From: Manis javanica
Taxonomy: Eukaryota > Chordata > Mammalia > Pholidota > Manidae
Length of the DNA: 64,000 bases
Assembly: GCF_040802235.1 (NCBI RefSeq)
Contig: NC_133156.1
Coordinates: 115,474,173 to 115,538,172, forward strand
Reading direction: 5' to 3'
A program made the position numbers and the translations under genes. A model generated the notes under the pieces. That model made no database searches, was not told the origin of the DNA, and saw nothing but the letters and a program-made list of their open reading frames with translations. Shown one piece after another: positions 1 to 13,803 of this stretch. Each line of letters starts with the position of its first letter. The stretch's first letter is position 1.

Positions 1-89
1 TAAGTTGGCCATAAATTATTCAGAGGCAATAAGGAAAAAGAAAAGAGCTCCTAACTAGTCTGTATCACAGTTTTTGATGTTGCTGTTGT
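1..89. other. Intergenic, nothing recognised
   Basis: AT-rich sequence at the window edge, with no gene or repeat that I can identify. Confidence 0.5.
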
Positions 90-655
90 TATATATGTGT
101 TTGTGTTTACATTTAGGTGAATAGTATAGTGTTGGCAAGAAAAGTTTTCCTTTACCCTTCAAGGTTCTAGCTGATAAAGAATCAAACTGACATGAGACAG
201 ATTAACAGGAGAAAATAAAATCCGATTATGTACATAAGGGGACTCCACACAGACATGAGATTTCAAAGACAGTCAGGGAAAATGAGGTATATTTGTCATC
301 CTGAACTAAAGAGAAGGAGGTAGGCATCTGGGACTCTAAGGGGCAAGGGTAGCAATTCACAGAAACATGAAAACGTAAATGTTTGATAAACCAGTGTTTG
401 CTGGGCCACACAGAAGCAATGGGACATAGGAATTTTAACAGGCAGACTTTGCTCACTTGAGGCTGCAGGGAAGTTCAGGACATCTAGTTATGGTTTTTAC
501 AAGTTATCAGCAGGGGCAAAAAAGAGTAAGTGAATCGGAATGGACATTAAGTCAGTCAGCCTCCAACGCTGACCACTCTATGTCCACGATGGTAGATGGC
601 GGTGGAATTGAGTTAAAAGATACTGGCATCATCAACACTTCAAAATGAACTTTCC
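90..655. repeat. Possible old LTR-like repeat, family not assigned
   Basis: Moderately GC-rich sequence whose wording is familiar from dispersed mammalian LTR-like repeats. It has no clean TG...CA ends, duplication or coding potential. The two frames of 60-80 codons here look like chance. Treat this as a weak pattern-memory call. Confidence 0.3.
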
Positions 656-3004
656 TTGTGCCCCCGCCACCGCCCCCCCTCCTGTCATAATGTGATCATA
701 TTGGTACCTCCAGCTCCTTCACTGAATGAAGAATTGAATCTTTTAACCTCCTCCCCCAAACTGATTCCCAAGCTGTTAGCCTTGTGGCTTTTTGTTTTAC
801 CTTCCCCAGTGCACCAAGCTACATGCAGAACTCTCCTTCATCTGTAACATATAAGAGTGTAGGCATGCCTATGAATATCCATGGTTCTGTGATCATACCT
901 GTGGAAATATCTGTATACAAGCATGAAGGGTGAGTGAGGTGGTGGAAGTTTGTGTAAGCCTACATTTGCATTCTGTGCTTCAGTAAGTCTCAAACTACAG
1001 GAAAAGTATTCTTACCAAAGAAAAATGAAAACATAATACTCCTTCTCTCCATAGTCTCTTCTCCTTCATTCATATAAGCCTTTCTCTGAGAAACTGCCAT
1101 TTCCCACCAGTTACTCCTGTTTCTTCTCTGACCCTTTCTTCGTTCTGGTATCTCCTCAGCAAAAGACTTACAAGTAGAGGAACAATCACTGTGTTTGGAA
1201 ATGTTGTGAGTCAGTGAAATATCTCCCCTCAAAGTTTTCCTTAAAGAATCCATAAATAGTTTTTCAGCATATCACCAAATCCCTCTAGAGCTTCTCTATA
1301 CCATTTATTTCATAGATATCGAATCCATTCTTCTAACAACTCTACTTCAAAGAGTAGTGGCTTTCATTGATTGACCACATAAAGTCATAAATGTTTATGC
1401 TAGAGGGCTACAGAACTTTAAGAAACTGTCAACATGTATAAACTGATCTTCTTATGATTATTTTTCCATGGTACTTTACTATGTTGAATTTAACTGCTAT
1501 TTTGCTGATCAATCATTCTTTTTATTCCCCTCTGGGATTTTTATTTCCTTTTCCTCTTTGTTAAGCTAAATAGTTTGTCATCAACAAATTCTTCCACATT
1601 GCTACTTCTGTGGTTAATACATTTGGTTTACCCGATTCCAATTATCCACAGAGGAACATCATTATAACATCTTTTCATACTCAGAACAGGTCACTCATTC
1701 TCTCATTACTCCTTACTTCAGAACAAATATAAAATCCATAATTTGACTTCTATTTTTTGCCCCTGTGTCTACCAACCACCATTCAAATCTCTTCTAAGAA
1801 AATTAATTTAAAACCCCCTATCAATATTACAATAAATCCTATTCATGAATATTCAGTAGTCACCATTATTTATCCTTCTTAGAAAATTCGAACAGCTCAT
1901 ATAAGGATTCCTCTGAGGTCATTTAATCCACGTTCTTACTCTTGGGATTAAACTATCTCAGAGTGATTAGTTCTCCTGTGCATTTAAAATAAAACAAAGA
2001 AGCAAATTCATTTTCAATTTTTGTCTTCAATTCCAAGCCTGGAAGGGAATGGAAGAGAGGGGTACTGCGCACCACCCTGCAACATTTGGTGTTAGAGTGC
2101 TGAAGCTGGAACCTCAGATAATATAAATATGTCTGACATAACACAAAAAACCTCCTGGTTTCCTAAAATTGAATGCTATTGGTGATAACATCACTCCCAT
2201 CTGTAAAAAACATCCTCAATAATTGAAAGCTAGTGTTATTTCACTGAGTCAATCAACCAACTCAATCAATTTATATAAACTGGTTATTTTACTTGTTTCA
2301 TTACCTTTTTGAATTTTCCATCATTTTCATTCTCATTTTGTTCACCCAATGTACCGGGTTGGTTATGCCTCCTCTGAAACCACCGATTGGTAAATGCCTC
2401 TGTTTGTAGGTAAAATGAAATTATACCCAGAGGTTAAGTTTTAAAGTCAACACATAAGGCAAAGCACTCAGAGGCCAATTTGCTGCGGACCTGTTACGAG
2501 AACACCACAGGGAAGCCCACTCTGCTGTATAAAGCCATCTCGTCTTGTTCTTCTTTAATAGATCCATTTCACCCTGTTTTTCTCCCAATATAGAGAAGAT
2601 GGTTACTTTTGTTTTGTTTTAGCTGAATATATGATAAGTAGGTTACTTGTGCTTAAAGACCAAGGGCCATCACATACAAAAATTATAAACATAACTTACA
2701 TACTGCAATTACATGGCATGGCAAGACTCTCAGTTTACAGAACCCTAAAAAAATGGGAGATAAACAAAGCCATATATCTCCTGATATTTACTGGTGGGTG
2801 TTTATACATAGTCTCATTGAATGGAATATCAGGTAGAATTGCCCACACCATTTCAATAATAATAATAGTTATTATTATAACTGTCATTTTGACTAAGGGC
2901 ATATAACTGAATGCAAGTAGGTTAAATGCACTTGAGAGTATCTTCACCATACTTCACTGAAATTGTCCATGTTAAAATCACCAGTGGATTATTTTCAGTT
3001 ACTG
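656..3004. other. Intergenic, nothing recognised
   Basis: About 2.3 kb without a gene or a repeat I can name. It contains short AT-rich runs such as ATTATTATT near 2855-2880. Frames up to about 90 codons are random-looking. Confidence 0.5.
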
Positions 3005-3659
3005 GAACTCTCTGCTGTAGTTGACACTACTGACCACTTTCTCTTCTATTAACACTGTCCTTCCTTGGTTTCTAAGATACCAGTATTTTCTAATTCTTCT
3101 ACTATGTGTCACTTATACTGAGTCATTATGGATTTCTTTTCCTGAAACCAACTCTTAAATATTATTGTTCCCTTGATTCTTTTCTCCTTTACTCTTCTTA
3201 CTTGCTCACAATGTCAGTAACCATCCTGATTATCCTGATTTCCAAGTCCATAATCTCTGAGTTTTGGACTCATATGTCTTATTGTTCACTTAATTATCAC
3301 CTGGATGTTCCACAGGCATCTTAACACTAATCTCACGACCTTGGCTCAAACCTTCTACAACATCTTCTGTTAATAATTTTGTTGGTTCAGTTTCTAAATC
3401 CAGAAAACTCAGTCATTCCAGCTCCTTTCATGCCATCAAAGCCTATGATCAAATTAGTCTTAACACTGTCAATGCCACCCCTTGAATATTTCTAAAACCT
3501 CTTCCCCTCTCTGTGGTGACTGCCTTAGTTCAAGCCAACATTGTTTCTTTCTTGGATTATGAAAAGAGATTTCTCACTGGTCTCCCTGATACTAATTTTG
3601 ATTTTGAAATGTGAGCTGCAAAAATGCCAGAATGATCTTTTGAAAATGTTTAATTTAAT
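3005..3659 (+). repeat. LINE-2 fragment (ORF2 3' part), interrupted at 3660
   Basis: The segment follows the L2 ORF2 order: the GACACTACTGACCAC reverse-transcriptase stretch, then the stretch around TGGATGTTCCACAGGCATCTTAA, then AAATGCCAGAATGATCTTTT. It is heavily diverged, with all frames broken. It resumes after the LTR at about 4130. Confidence 0.65.
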
Positions 3660-4129
3660 TGTTATAGGTTAAATTGTGTCCCTCCAAAAGACATATGCTG
3701 ATGTTCTAACTCCCAGGACTTCAGACTTTGAGTTTCTTTGGAAATAGGGTCATTGCAGATGTCATTGACTACAGTGAGGTCATGCTGGAGTAGGGTGGAC
3801 CCCTAATTAGTTATGATTGTTGCTCTTATAAAAAGGGGAAATTTGGACACAAACATATACACAGGGAGAACACCATGTGAACATGAAAGGAGAGATCAGG
3901 ATGACATACCTACAACCAAGAAACACCAAAAATTGCTAGCAAATTACCAGAAATGCAGGAAAGGCATGGAACAGACTGTCCCTGAAAGCTTTCAGGAGGT
4001 AGCAACCCTGCCAACACCTGCATCTCAGATTTCTAACCTCTAGAACTGTGAGACAATAAAATTCTGTTGTTTAATACACCCAGTTTGTGGTACGGTACTC
4101 TGTGGGGACTCTGGCCAACTTATATAACA
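3660..4129 (+). repeat. Solo LTR of MaLR (MLT1-like) type
   Basis: A 470-bp unit starts TGTTATAGG and ends ATAACA. It contains the familiar GGAAATAGGGTC, CTTATAAAAAGGGGAAATTTGGACAC, AACTGTGAGACAATAAAA and CCCAGTTTGTGGTA blocks in order (quoted in part). AATAAA at about 4055 fits an LTR polyadenylation signal. No internal retroviral sequence flanks it, so it is a solo LTR. It is inserted in an L2. Confidence 0.65.
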
Positions 4130-4636
4130 ATCATATAATATTGCTATGTCGTACATTTTAAATTGTCCAAAGGTACCCACTGTCTATGATATCAAACAAA
4201 CATTTTAACATAATATATAAGATCTATTATGATCTTGTATTATCCCTTCACTTCTGTTTCTTATTGGTTTCCTATTTACTACACTTTATTCCTTCCATTG
4301 TGACATTCTCTTTTATGTTTTTGCATTTGGTGGCCTTCTGCCTGATGTTTTCAACAATCTTTCACTGGGTAATTTCAACCTACCCATTTACGGAACATCT
4401 ATGGCAACTCATTCTCTGTGAATTATTTCAATGCAGAGTTAAATTTCCATCCTTTCTCTTGAATTTTTCTCCCCTCTGTTTTCATGGTGCTTACCAGGAC
4501 ACTTTTCAGCCTTCACTGATTCTCCCTGCCCACCCACTTGTCCCCCACACATTGAATTCTTTAAGGGAAGAGATTTTGATGTGTTCATGAGACATAGTGG
4601 AAACTAAACAAATATTTTGAATAGATAAATGAGCCC
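4130..4636 (+). repeat. LINE-2 3' end, continuation
   Basis: It ends with the typical L2 3' pattern of an AATTCTTTAAGGGAAGAGA-like block and then AAACAAATATTTTGAATAGA. With 3005-3659 it forms one L2 split by the LTR. Confidence 0.55.
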
Positions 4637-5344
4637 AGACATTCTTCAACCCTCTCTCTATTCATTAAGAACCCTTTCTCTTTCTCATCAGGGTGCCTGG
4701 ATGCTCTCTGCATTCATTTTTACTTATTCTACTTTATAAGTTAAAAGCTAAAATTTGGGTTATTATTTTGTTTTAATCAGATGATATGTTTTCTTCAAAG
4801 TCGATATTTATTTACAAGCTAGGGAAAGAACTTGTTATAAATATATTTTTAAAGTCCTACTGGCCTGGCTGCATAAATGTTTTAAAATTCAGTGCAGAAA
4901 ATCATTAGGCAAGGAAATAAAGTAAAATGTTTTTACTCTATCAAATGTCTTTCCAACTCAGACCTTTGGTTTAGAGCTTAATACCGAACTGTACCTCACA
5001 GCAGTGGGCAATACTTGAAGTTTAAAATGAAATCCAATAACCACACAGTGTTCTTGGCTAGAAGTGCATTGTTGTAGAAGAAATATTGTCAAATGGAAAT
5101 AGAGAGACAAAGTATCCAACACTGCATTTGATTTAATATTTATTTAGCAAATACAAGTGTTATCATTAATAGACATGATTCTGGATATAGGTAGTATTTG
5201 TGCCTTAGAAGGAAATTCAATATAATAACTTCACTTGTCAAATTTTTCTGCACTGACTACCTCAACTGATTGTGTTAATTTCATTATTCCACTCAGTGTT
5301 CAGTCAGGAACACAAAATTTTAAATCAGAAAGAAGATCACAGGT
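4637..5344. other. Intergenic, nothing recognised
   Basis: AT-rich, non-coding, with no identifiable repeat. Confidence 0.5.
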
Positions 5345-5515
5345 TATCTAGTTAAAATCCTCATTTTTAGATTAGATTGCTAAGGCCCAGGTAGACTAAA
5401 TAAATCGTCCAAGTTCATGTAGTATTTGGTGGATGGAGAAACACTAGGACTCAAATCTTCTGACTTTTTGTAAAGTATACTTTCTATTATGCTATCTTGT
5501 CTCTGTTGAAAGGAA
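5345..5515 (-). repeat. MIR SINE, antisense
   Basis: Reads as the reverse complement of MIR: an ATCCTCATTTTTAGATTAGA-like block, CAAGTTCATGTAGT, then a GGACTCAAATCTTCTGACTTT block and TATTATGCTAT. Diverged but in the right order. Confidence 0.6.
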
Positions 5516-8500
5516 AACCCAGTAACAACAAAATTTAAGAACAAATATACTTTATCCTTGTATCACACGAAGGACACCAGTATACCATAAACTATTTTTT
5601 TACATAAAAATGTAAGTTCCGTATCACACATTTCACTAATCTAAAATTACATTAGCCATAATAAACAGTGAACATGGATGGAGAAGTATGTTTAAGGAGG
5701 TTCATGTAGTAATTTGAACCATAGTATTTTCCTCTCAATTAATATTCATATAGAAAGTGGCTGCTGCAAAAACATTTCATTGACTGTCCTTTTATAAAAC
5801 TGCCAGTGTGGAATACAAATATGTGAAGGCATCATTAAAATTTCATGTATGAGAATTCAAAGATCTGCATTAATCTGTGAGATCTAAAGGTGGTTGCCAT
5901 TTTCTGTACCTCTATTGCTTATAATCTCAAATATGAACTTGTTTATTCTTAATATTTTGTTGAGGACAGGAACATTTGTGTCCCCTGCATCCAGAAGATT
6001 ATTTCATATGCAGTAAGTGGTCAATAAATATTTGTATAGTTATAAATGTTAATACTGATGAAAATATACCAGATACCTTTTAGATTTGGGCAAGAAAAAA
6101 TTATAAAAACACTATTAAGTGAAAGCTGTTGGCAATTACTATAGAGACCTCTGATTGTACACTTTGGCTCATTAGAGGAATAATGTGTACCAATTATTAT
6201 ATTTGGGGCACCATTTTAAGAAAGATGTAATGCAATTTTGCTCTCTATAGTGCTTTACACTATGGCTGACCACATAATTCACCACTCAAAGCTGAGTTTG
6301 CCTTTTGTTATTTGATTAATATAATTTCCGCAGACATATCCTTTAAGAAATAAATGTTCAAAATAGTATTGTAGTCAAAGTTAGGATTCCTGGAGTCTGG
6401 TTCCAACTCTGTCACCAACAAACTACATAACTGAAATAAGTTTACTGAACAATATACCCTGGGGAGTGCAATCAATATTATTGATTTTCTGACTTCTGCC
6501 TAGATCTCCATTCCACATTCACTAATGTTATTTTGAGGACACCTCTTGGCTTCCTAGGCTTTTATGTGATGTAAAGAGTCTCATTTTAGTCACTAAGGCT
6601 TATTTTTTCTATTACAAATTTATCCAGTCTACTTTAAGTGTCAATTCTCATCTCACATCCAAAGAAAAGTCTTTAAGTAGTACCAAAATAAATAGGAAAA
6701 GTGGAGAGACAATTTGAGCAGGAAAAGGGACACTATGATCTTGGACTTATTTGCATACTAGTAACTAAAGGTAGGTAGAACTTCTCTTATAAAGCACAAA
6801 CCACATTTTTCAAACCATTGAAATTTTGCCTTCATTTTGGAATGGTATTTCTAACTAAATAAAACATGTCTCAACTATACAGAAATAACATGTAGATCCC
6901 CACTAGGCCAATTTTAAAGCACTTCTAATTTTGTGAAAACCATAATACTTCTACCTCAGAATTTTCCATCCTTAGCTACTCCTTTCACATCATAAGAAAT
7001 CCACTTCATTTAAAATAAAAAATATTTTAAATTAAGTCACAAAAGATTCAGAGAACTTTAAATCCAATCCAGTTCAGTGAAACCACAACCAATGAAAATA
7101 AACTCTTTTGCCAATTTCAGTTTTTATTACATTCATAATTTTATTTAAATGTAAGTATTTTGTAATTTTTGTTTCTTTTCACATAAAAAAAAGAGGTGTC
7201 TGAGGGGGATTGTGGACATAAAACTTTATGAATTAAATGTATCCACAGAAGCTGGTTTGCTCATCATGCTTACCCTTTATGACCAGAACTAGGTACATCT
7301 GATCTGATGCAGATACTCTGAACCTATCATTTATCATCACACTGTGTACATAGCACATAACTCAAAGGAATTCCTAGCTCACACATTATGAAGGTCATAT
7401 AAAAGAAAGAGAAGAATCAACCTCCCACTAAAAGTGCACACAAGAATGTTTACTTAGTGTCTTGGTAATCTTATTTCAGGTTTTATAGGGGATTATTTTC
7501 CTCTTTTGAAACAAAATGTTATAGTAACTGGTCTCTCAGTAATTAATCATTTGTGGATTTTTTATGAGGTTGCCCAAGGCATCTTCTGTACCATGTGAAA
7601 TTCTCTTTAAAATATAAGTCCTCAATCGGCAATACATAATTTTCAACCACATAGTCGCTTAAGTAGTTCATAAGCAGGCACCATATACTAGAAAGTAATA
7701 CTTAAGAACTGGAAGAAATTTTAGGAGTCAACTAGGAGCTCATGCAAAGTACAACAAAGTAGGAAGACTAAAATAAAGAAAAAAGTTATTTTTTTTAAAA
7801 AACTGCCTCTATTTGCTGATTGTATTTCATATTTGATCATTTAAAATTTATCATATTAGTGGTATATCCTAATCCAATTCACACAGGAAATTCAGAAGGT
7901 GAGAAGGCACCAGGATCAACTAAAAGAGTCCTATATCCTGTTCATTTGTGGTGAGGACATGGGTAATGGGTGTAAAGACTCTGCTAGTCTTCTTTTTAGA
8001 AGTAGTAAAAAATTATGTTGGTAGCTGCAAGGTGATAAAATTTAAATTAAATTAATTAAATTAAAAGATCAAAATTAATGGATTTTTATCCTTTGCTATA
8101 TTAAAGAAAAAAATGACTTCTTGGATAACTAAAAAGAGGCAGCCTGAGCCAGAAATAGAAAGGAAAGGGGTTTTGAGAAAGCAGAGGGGAATCAAACCAC
8201 ATCAAATACAATGGAACAATATTATGCCAAGGAATAGGGAAGGAGAAGGAAATTTGATCCACTGGAGGGATCCTTTGGGAAGAGATGTTTAATTTCTAGA
8301 AAGAAAGTAATATACCCTATTTCTTTGAAAAGGCAGAAGGGTCTTCTAGAGTTAGGAAACGTGAAGAACTTAGTTACTGGCCTTAACAAAGAAGAAATGG
8401 AGAAAGCAGATAGCCATTTGTGTACCCCCATGGACAATCAGTAGTGGTTCTGTCTTCCTGAATTGAATACCGTCATCTCCATGCAGATTTCAACGGGATT

Positions 8501-9851
8501 TAGCAATTTACTGGCCTAATACTCTACCTGGAACAGAAAGGTCAGTCAAAAAATTTACTCTTAAAATGAATACATAATGACTCCTCTGGCTCACCATCAT
8601 TTATTTACAGTGTTGAGTAATGAAGAAATTTGGGAAACAGCTCTAGGAATTAGAGCTCAAAGCAGGAATCTAAAGGATTTGTTAACAGCATGGCCTTACC
8701 TATGCTTCCATTTTAGAAAAGCTGGGGATTTTATAGATAGAAAGAAGAGTGGGAAACTAATGGTGAGCTAAATAGAGTCACAGAACAGGATCTAGTTGCT
8801 GTATCGGGGATTATTCCGCCAGACTACGAACACCTGACTATAAAGTATACTGCACAGAGTCACCCAGAAGTCTTCCAGGTTGATACTAAGATTAAAACCA
8901 AAGCCTAGGGGGGGATTAAGAACCATGTCAGGTAGAACTATAAGACTTAATATACTGAAGGACATCAGCCATTATAATAAAATAAGTTATGTAATTGATA
9001 CAGACAGAAGAATTCATAATTAAAATGGCTACAAGGAAGGTCAATAATTCTACTGTGTATTCAAAGACCAGAGCATCAGCGACATTTGGATCAAGATTTA
9101 TCATTTGAAAACATGATCGTGACAATGAAAAGTTATACTTTTTTCTAGGAAAGGCTTGGAAGAAGAAGATGTAGATGAACTTTACATGATATGAAAACAC
9201 AAGCTTGTGTGGAACTCTTCAATTCTACTTTTGATAACATGAAAAAAAAAACACCTTAGCTAAAGTAAAAGAAGAAAGAGAGCAAAGTAAAATGTTAGAA
9301 TGTTCTACAATCCAGTTACTGAAAGCTCGTGTTCCTTCTCTTAGAACTAGAGTAATATTGGACCCTGGATTGTGCCGAGACATGGCCCCAAGGGAGGGGC
9401 CCAGGGCTAGTTATATCAGTAACAGTGTTTGCCTAAGGAAAGTTAAAAACCTAGTAACTGGAGGAAAACCCTGAAAGGAAAATACTGAAAGGAAAACAGT
9501 ATTCAAAGGCAGATTTAAAGATCAGGACAAGGCAGAAAACAGAAGTGGTCAGAAGCCGGAAGGATTAAGGGTGAGCTAGTATGTTATGGAAAAGTTTGTG
9601 ATAAGCAATTCAAAATTAAAGGAACAGACAGGAAGAGTGTTTGGATTATCCTCACAGGGAATGTTTAGTACAGGAAAGGAGGGTGGAGCAGGATATGAAC
9701 AGGTGGCAGACGGGGCAGCTTAAGAGAATCAGAGAGCATGAGCCTGGGGAAGACGACAAATATAATGATGTGGGAGAATTTTCAGCTTCTCTGCAATATG
9801 TTAGAAGACTTATTCTGTCACGAGAAAAGGCATTTTGACAGCATCACGTAA
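5516..9851. other. Intergenic, no gene; possible MIR scrap at 6375-6460
   Basis: About 4.3 kb of AT-rich sequence. Only a weak MIR-like phrase (CTGGAGTCTGGTTCCAACTCT) near 6390 is visible. An AAATT-type low-complexity run lies at 8038-8075. Frames of 60-90 codons at 8222-9474 have no family resemblance. Confidence 0.45.
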
Positions 9852-10085
9852 AGCATAGATTTTAGAATCAAATAAGTTTAATTTGAAACCTGGTTCTGCA
9901 GGTCTCTGTGATACTGGGTAAGAAATTAGTCTCTACATTGGCTTCCAAGTCCTTATATGTAAAATAGGAGTTAGATCAGTAACTACATTGTTGTGATTAT
10001 CAGGAAGATTAAATGATAAATTTAAAGAGTTGTACCATGTACATAGTAATCCCTGTATAAATGTTAGTCTACTCTTACTATTAAT
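9852..10085 (+). repeat. MIR SINE
   Basis: Nearly the whole MIR order is visible: TAGAATCAAATAAG, CCTGGTTCTGCAGG, GTAAAATAGGAGTTAGATCA-like, GTTGTGATTATCAGGAAGATTAAATGATAAA (in part), then TATAAATGTTAG. Confidence 0.7.
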
Positions 10086-10229
10086 ATTCAGCTAAAAGTA
10101 AACATCCATAATTTGCTTTGAAGTAAATTATTTTTTCTACCAGAAGTCCATCAAACTGATTCTTAAGGAAAACTTGGTTATAGGGGTGGAAATGAGAAGA
10201 CTTCTGGAAAAAGTGGTCTTGCCTTGTCA

Positions 10230-10405
10230 TCCTAAAGCAGGAGGTTTTCTAATTCAATGTCCTCGCAAGGCATCTAAAGGTCTGTTCAGTATGTGCACTC
10301 TCGCTCAGTTGGCCTCGCACGAGGACACGAGGTCCTGTATTTCTAACAAGCTCCCAGGTGATGCTAACACTGCTGGTCCATGTGCCACACTGAACAGAAG
10401 TCCAC
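10230..10405 (+). repeat. MER5A-like hAT fragment
   Basis: The block TTTCTAACAAGCTCCCAGGT and the following GATGCTAACACTGCTGGTCCA match the 3' half of the MER5A non-autonomous hAT element. The upstream half is too diverged to define. Confidence 0.5.
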
Positions 10406-10489
10406 AGAGTACCTCAAAAGGAGGAAAGGACACATGGCAGGAAGTCAGACATGTAACCCAGATTTTAAGTAGGTAAATTTTAGAAGCAG

Positions 10490-11740
10490 CAGAAATACTG
10501 GTAAGATTTCCTGGATCAAGGCCTAAAAAGAAGATGGCTCAAATCCAAAACCAATGAGAGAAAAAGTCATTTTCAAAGATGAAATTCTGACTCTGTAATC
10601 TCAAATAATCCTGAAGGGGATTTCTAAATAGCCATAAGCATCAATTCTTAAAAATAACATATACAGAAAATGAAAGAAAGAAAAAGAACTAAGGAATCAG
10701 AGAAAAAACATCTAGGACTGCAAAAAATAATACTAGTAAGTTGATGAATCCTAGAATTTATTGAGGTTTCCAAAGTCATCTAAAATTAATTTTTAAAGAT
10801 ATTTACATAGTGGGAAGAACACAGTGAAATAGGCCCATTATTCAGCAATCAACAGATTTTAGAGAGAACACCAAACTCTTCAGTGTTTAGCTTGCTTCTG
10901 ACTATGATCTACACTCTACAAAGTAGTGTTAAAATTGGCACAAAGGACAAGAAGCTGATGGAAGTGGTGGGAGCAGTGGAAGAAGCTGGGCAAGAGGTGT
11001 TGGAAGTACTGTATTATAGCACATACAGTGTCACTAAATGAATCCAGATGTTTCTATTTGGGTAGATTACATTTCATACTAATTAGAGATTGCTGCACAG
11101 AATCCTTGGGAAACCATGAGGAACATAAAAGTTCTAGAAGAACCTGAATGACCAAACAATGTCCTATTTGCTTTAGCAGTGGTTTCTATAAAGCATAATC
11201 TAATGAACATTATGCTGATTCTTGGCCAGATTTAAGACATATTTCTAAAAAGGTAATGAAAACAAAGTAGTTTTCCAATATTTATCTTCTTCATCCAATG
11301 GACTCATATTTATCCTTAAAGAACTTATCCAAATGTAACTTCCTTGAGGAAGTAATTTCCCATTCTCTTAGAATTAGTTACATTCTCTGTGTTCTCATTA
11401 ATCTTAGAATAAACTTCTTCCTTGCCTCAACTCTACTTAACAACAATATATTTTGGTTACTTATTTGCATGTCTATTTTCTAACTTGGCAGGGTTAGAGT
11501 TTTTTATTTTTATCCTTAAAATCCTTATTTTTGCACAGTTCATGATATATAGTAGATGTTTAATAGAGGTTTCAAGATTGGAGTCTACACACATGGAACA
11601 TACACATCTACTTCAGTCTTAGGTTAGAAATACAAATACTCATAGAAATACAGGGTCTAGAATAAGGCAGATATCAGTCCCAGTCAACTGAGTGATGCAT
11701 GAACTACTTCTGAAGCATAAATTTTTAAAAATGCAGTTTA
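10490..11740. other. Intergenic, nothing recognised
   Basis: AT-rich non-coding sequence. The 61-66 codon frames at 11298-11622 overlap each other and look random. Confidence 0.5.
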
Positions 11741-11744
11741 TTTC

Positions 11745-11910
11745 AGTTATCAAGAGAGTGGACTAATCTGTGGCCCAGGTTACCTGAATTCATGACATTA
11801 CCAGCTATGTTATACACTTGGGCAAATTGTTTAACCTCTCTTGCTTATGACAGTGGCTAGCACATACAGTCACAAGATGTTAGCTACTGCTATTATTATT
11901 TTTGTTATTT
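11745..11910 (+). repeat. MIR SINE with internal deletion
   Basis: A MIR centre (GACATTACCAGCTATGTTATA, GGGCAAATTGTTTAACCTCT, quoted in part) runs straight into the MIR 3' tail (GTGGCTAGCACATACAG, TTAGCTACTGCTATTATTAT), so the middle is missing. Confidence 0.65.
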
Positions 11911-12354
11911 GTTCTGGGCTCTACAGTTTAAGAGCACCACTGATGAATAACCCAGTTCAGAGACAAATGACAAGAAAGCCAAAGATTCAAAATAATTTTA
12001 TTAGGAAGGTCAAAATTTCTCAAGCTGTTAGGCTGGAACTGAAATTCAAGAAGGGAGAAAACGATGAGCCAAGATGGTTGTTTCCAAAAGTGAGAGAATG
12101 AGTCTCCTTGATGAAGAACATTCAAGAGGACAAAAATGAGACTGAAATTGGAAACTATATGGAGGAAGATTTAGGTTCAAATAAAGAAAAACTTTCCTCA
12201 TACGGAGTAGGTAGAATAATGGCCTGTCTCTGGAGGTATTTAAGGAAGATTTAGTGAATGTGCTGGTAGCGATGGTAAATAAGAGATCGAATCACTGAAA
12301 GGCAGGTAGGGTTAGGCTAGCTGATGCATATGGTACTTGAGCTCTAGCCCTTTA

Positions 12355-12482
12355 ATTTTACAGATGAATTAAGACCCAGCAAAATGAAATAATATGACCA
12401 TAGATAGACTCAGAACTAATTAGCTGCAGATCCTTGGCTAGAACCCAGTTTGCCAAATTCCCACTCTAGAGCTTTTTTTAGG
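12355..12482 (-). repeat. MIR-like SINE, antisense, diverged
   Basis: TTTTACAGATGAATTAAGACC followed by ATATGACCATAGATAGA and CCACTCTAGAGCTTTTTT follows the antisense MIR order, but with low similarity. Confidence 0.4.
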
Positions 12483-12767
12483 AAAACCTCCTACTTACAA
12501 AAAGAAAGTACTTTTCAGAACAGGTAGGGATGTGCTCTCAAGTACAAGCATAAGGCAGGCATAGAGGCAAGGCGAAAAGTATAACAGTGAGTGGAGCAAA
12601 CTATGCACAATAAAGTCATTGATTCTGGGATATATAATGTCTGGAGCTTCTCTGGTCACTTTTTGTATGCTATTCCTAGACATGAGTTTATTTGTATGTA
12701 TGTCTGACCAGAGAGCACTCTAAAATGTAAAGCTGAATGAGTATAAAGTACATAAACCTGAAAAGGT

Positions 12768-12990
12768 GCAGTAGTCACCCCTTATCCACACGTTCACTTT
12801 CTGCAGTTCTAGTTGCTCACAGTCACAACTGCAGTGTGAAAGCAGATGATCCACCTTCTGATGCATTTTCAGGTCAGCATAGCCTAACCCTGCATCACAC
12901 TGCCTAGCTGATTCTCCTTACTTCAACTCATCACATTTTATCATCTCACATCATCACAAGTATAATAGTAAAATATAATAATAAAGATCA
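12768..12990 (+). repeat. Tigger-like (TcMar) DNA transposon remnant
   Basis: It opens AGTAGTCACCCCTTATCCAC, the usual Tigger terminal wording. It continues with AAAGCAGATGATCCACCTTC and ends near TTTTATCATCTCACATCATC. The transposase region is absent, so it is a non-autonomous or deleted copy. Confidence 0.55.
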
Positions 12991-13734
12991 TTCTTTATCT
13001 GAAATTCAAAGTTAACTAAGCATCCTATATTTTATCTGCAACTCCACAATAGAAAAGAAAAAGGGAAAAATCTTAAGGGCAAAAGTATGTGAAATCATCA
13101 ATATTTACTGACAACAAGAAATAAATTTTATTCCAAAACTATGTTGATAGATTTAAGGGAACCACAATATATATGTTTCTAAAAATAAAACAAAAAGAAT
13201 CAAAAGGGATAAAGGCAAAGCCTCTTTAAAAACACATTTGGTTTTTAAAAATTGTGCTAGACTCGGAGAGATGTTATGATCTATCCTATCCTGTGTGTAT
13301 GTGGGTGTGTTTTGGGATAAACCCTACAACAGCTTTTAAGTGTTTGCTATACTTTGTCCTTTCCTACTTGGAGGTCATTAGGAGTGAGTTATTGCTATTG
13401 GTTGAAGGGATGACCTTACACTTTAGGTTTCATAGTGGAGTCTTAACAGAAGTATTACATTAAAAGTAAAATAAATTTTGATTCATAGTACCAAACGCCA
13501 AATAGAATTCTTTTATTCACTGATGCTGAGAACTATGTACCTGACAATTTTCTAAATAATAAGCAAACCCTTGATCTCCTAGGCTGATGAGTCTTACTGA
13601 TCCTTCCAGGCTCAACTTAGCAATTAACAGAAGTGAAGAAAATATTAATTACTTGTGAAATTATATGTCCTCCTAATAACATAATAAGTTCTAGGTGTAC
13701 TAGGAAACATATCTGAACTGTCTGCCTTCTGTGT

Positions 13735-13803
13735 ACCTGGAGTTTAGCATGGTTCCTGGCATAAATAGGTACTCAGTTATTTATTGAATGAATCAAGTTT
13801 TAG
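13735..13803 (+). repeat. LINE-2 3' end scrap
   Basis: CTGGCATAAATAGGTACTCA followed by GTTATTTATTGAATGAATCAA is the standard L2 3' terminal pattern. Confidence 0.5.
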
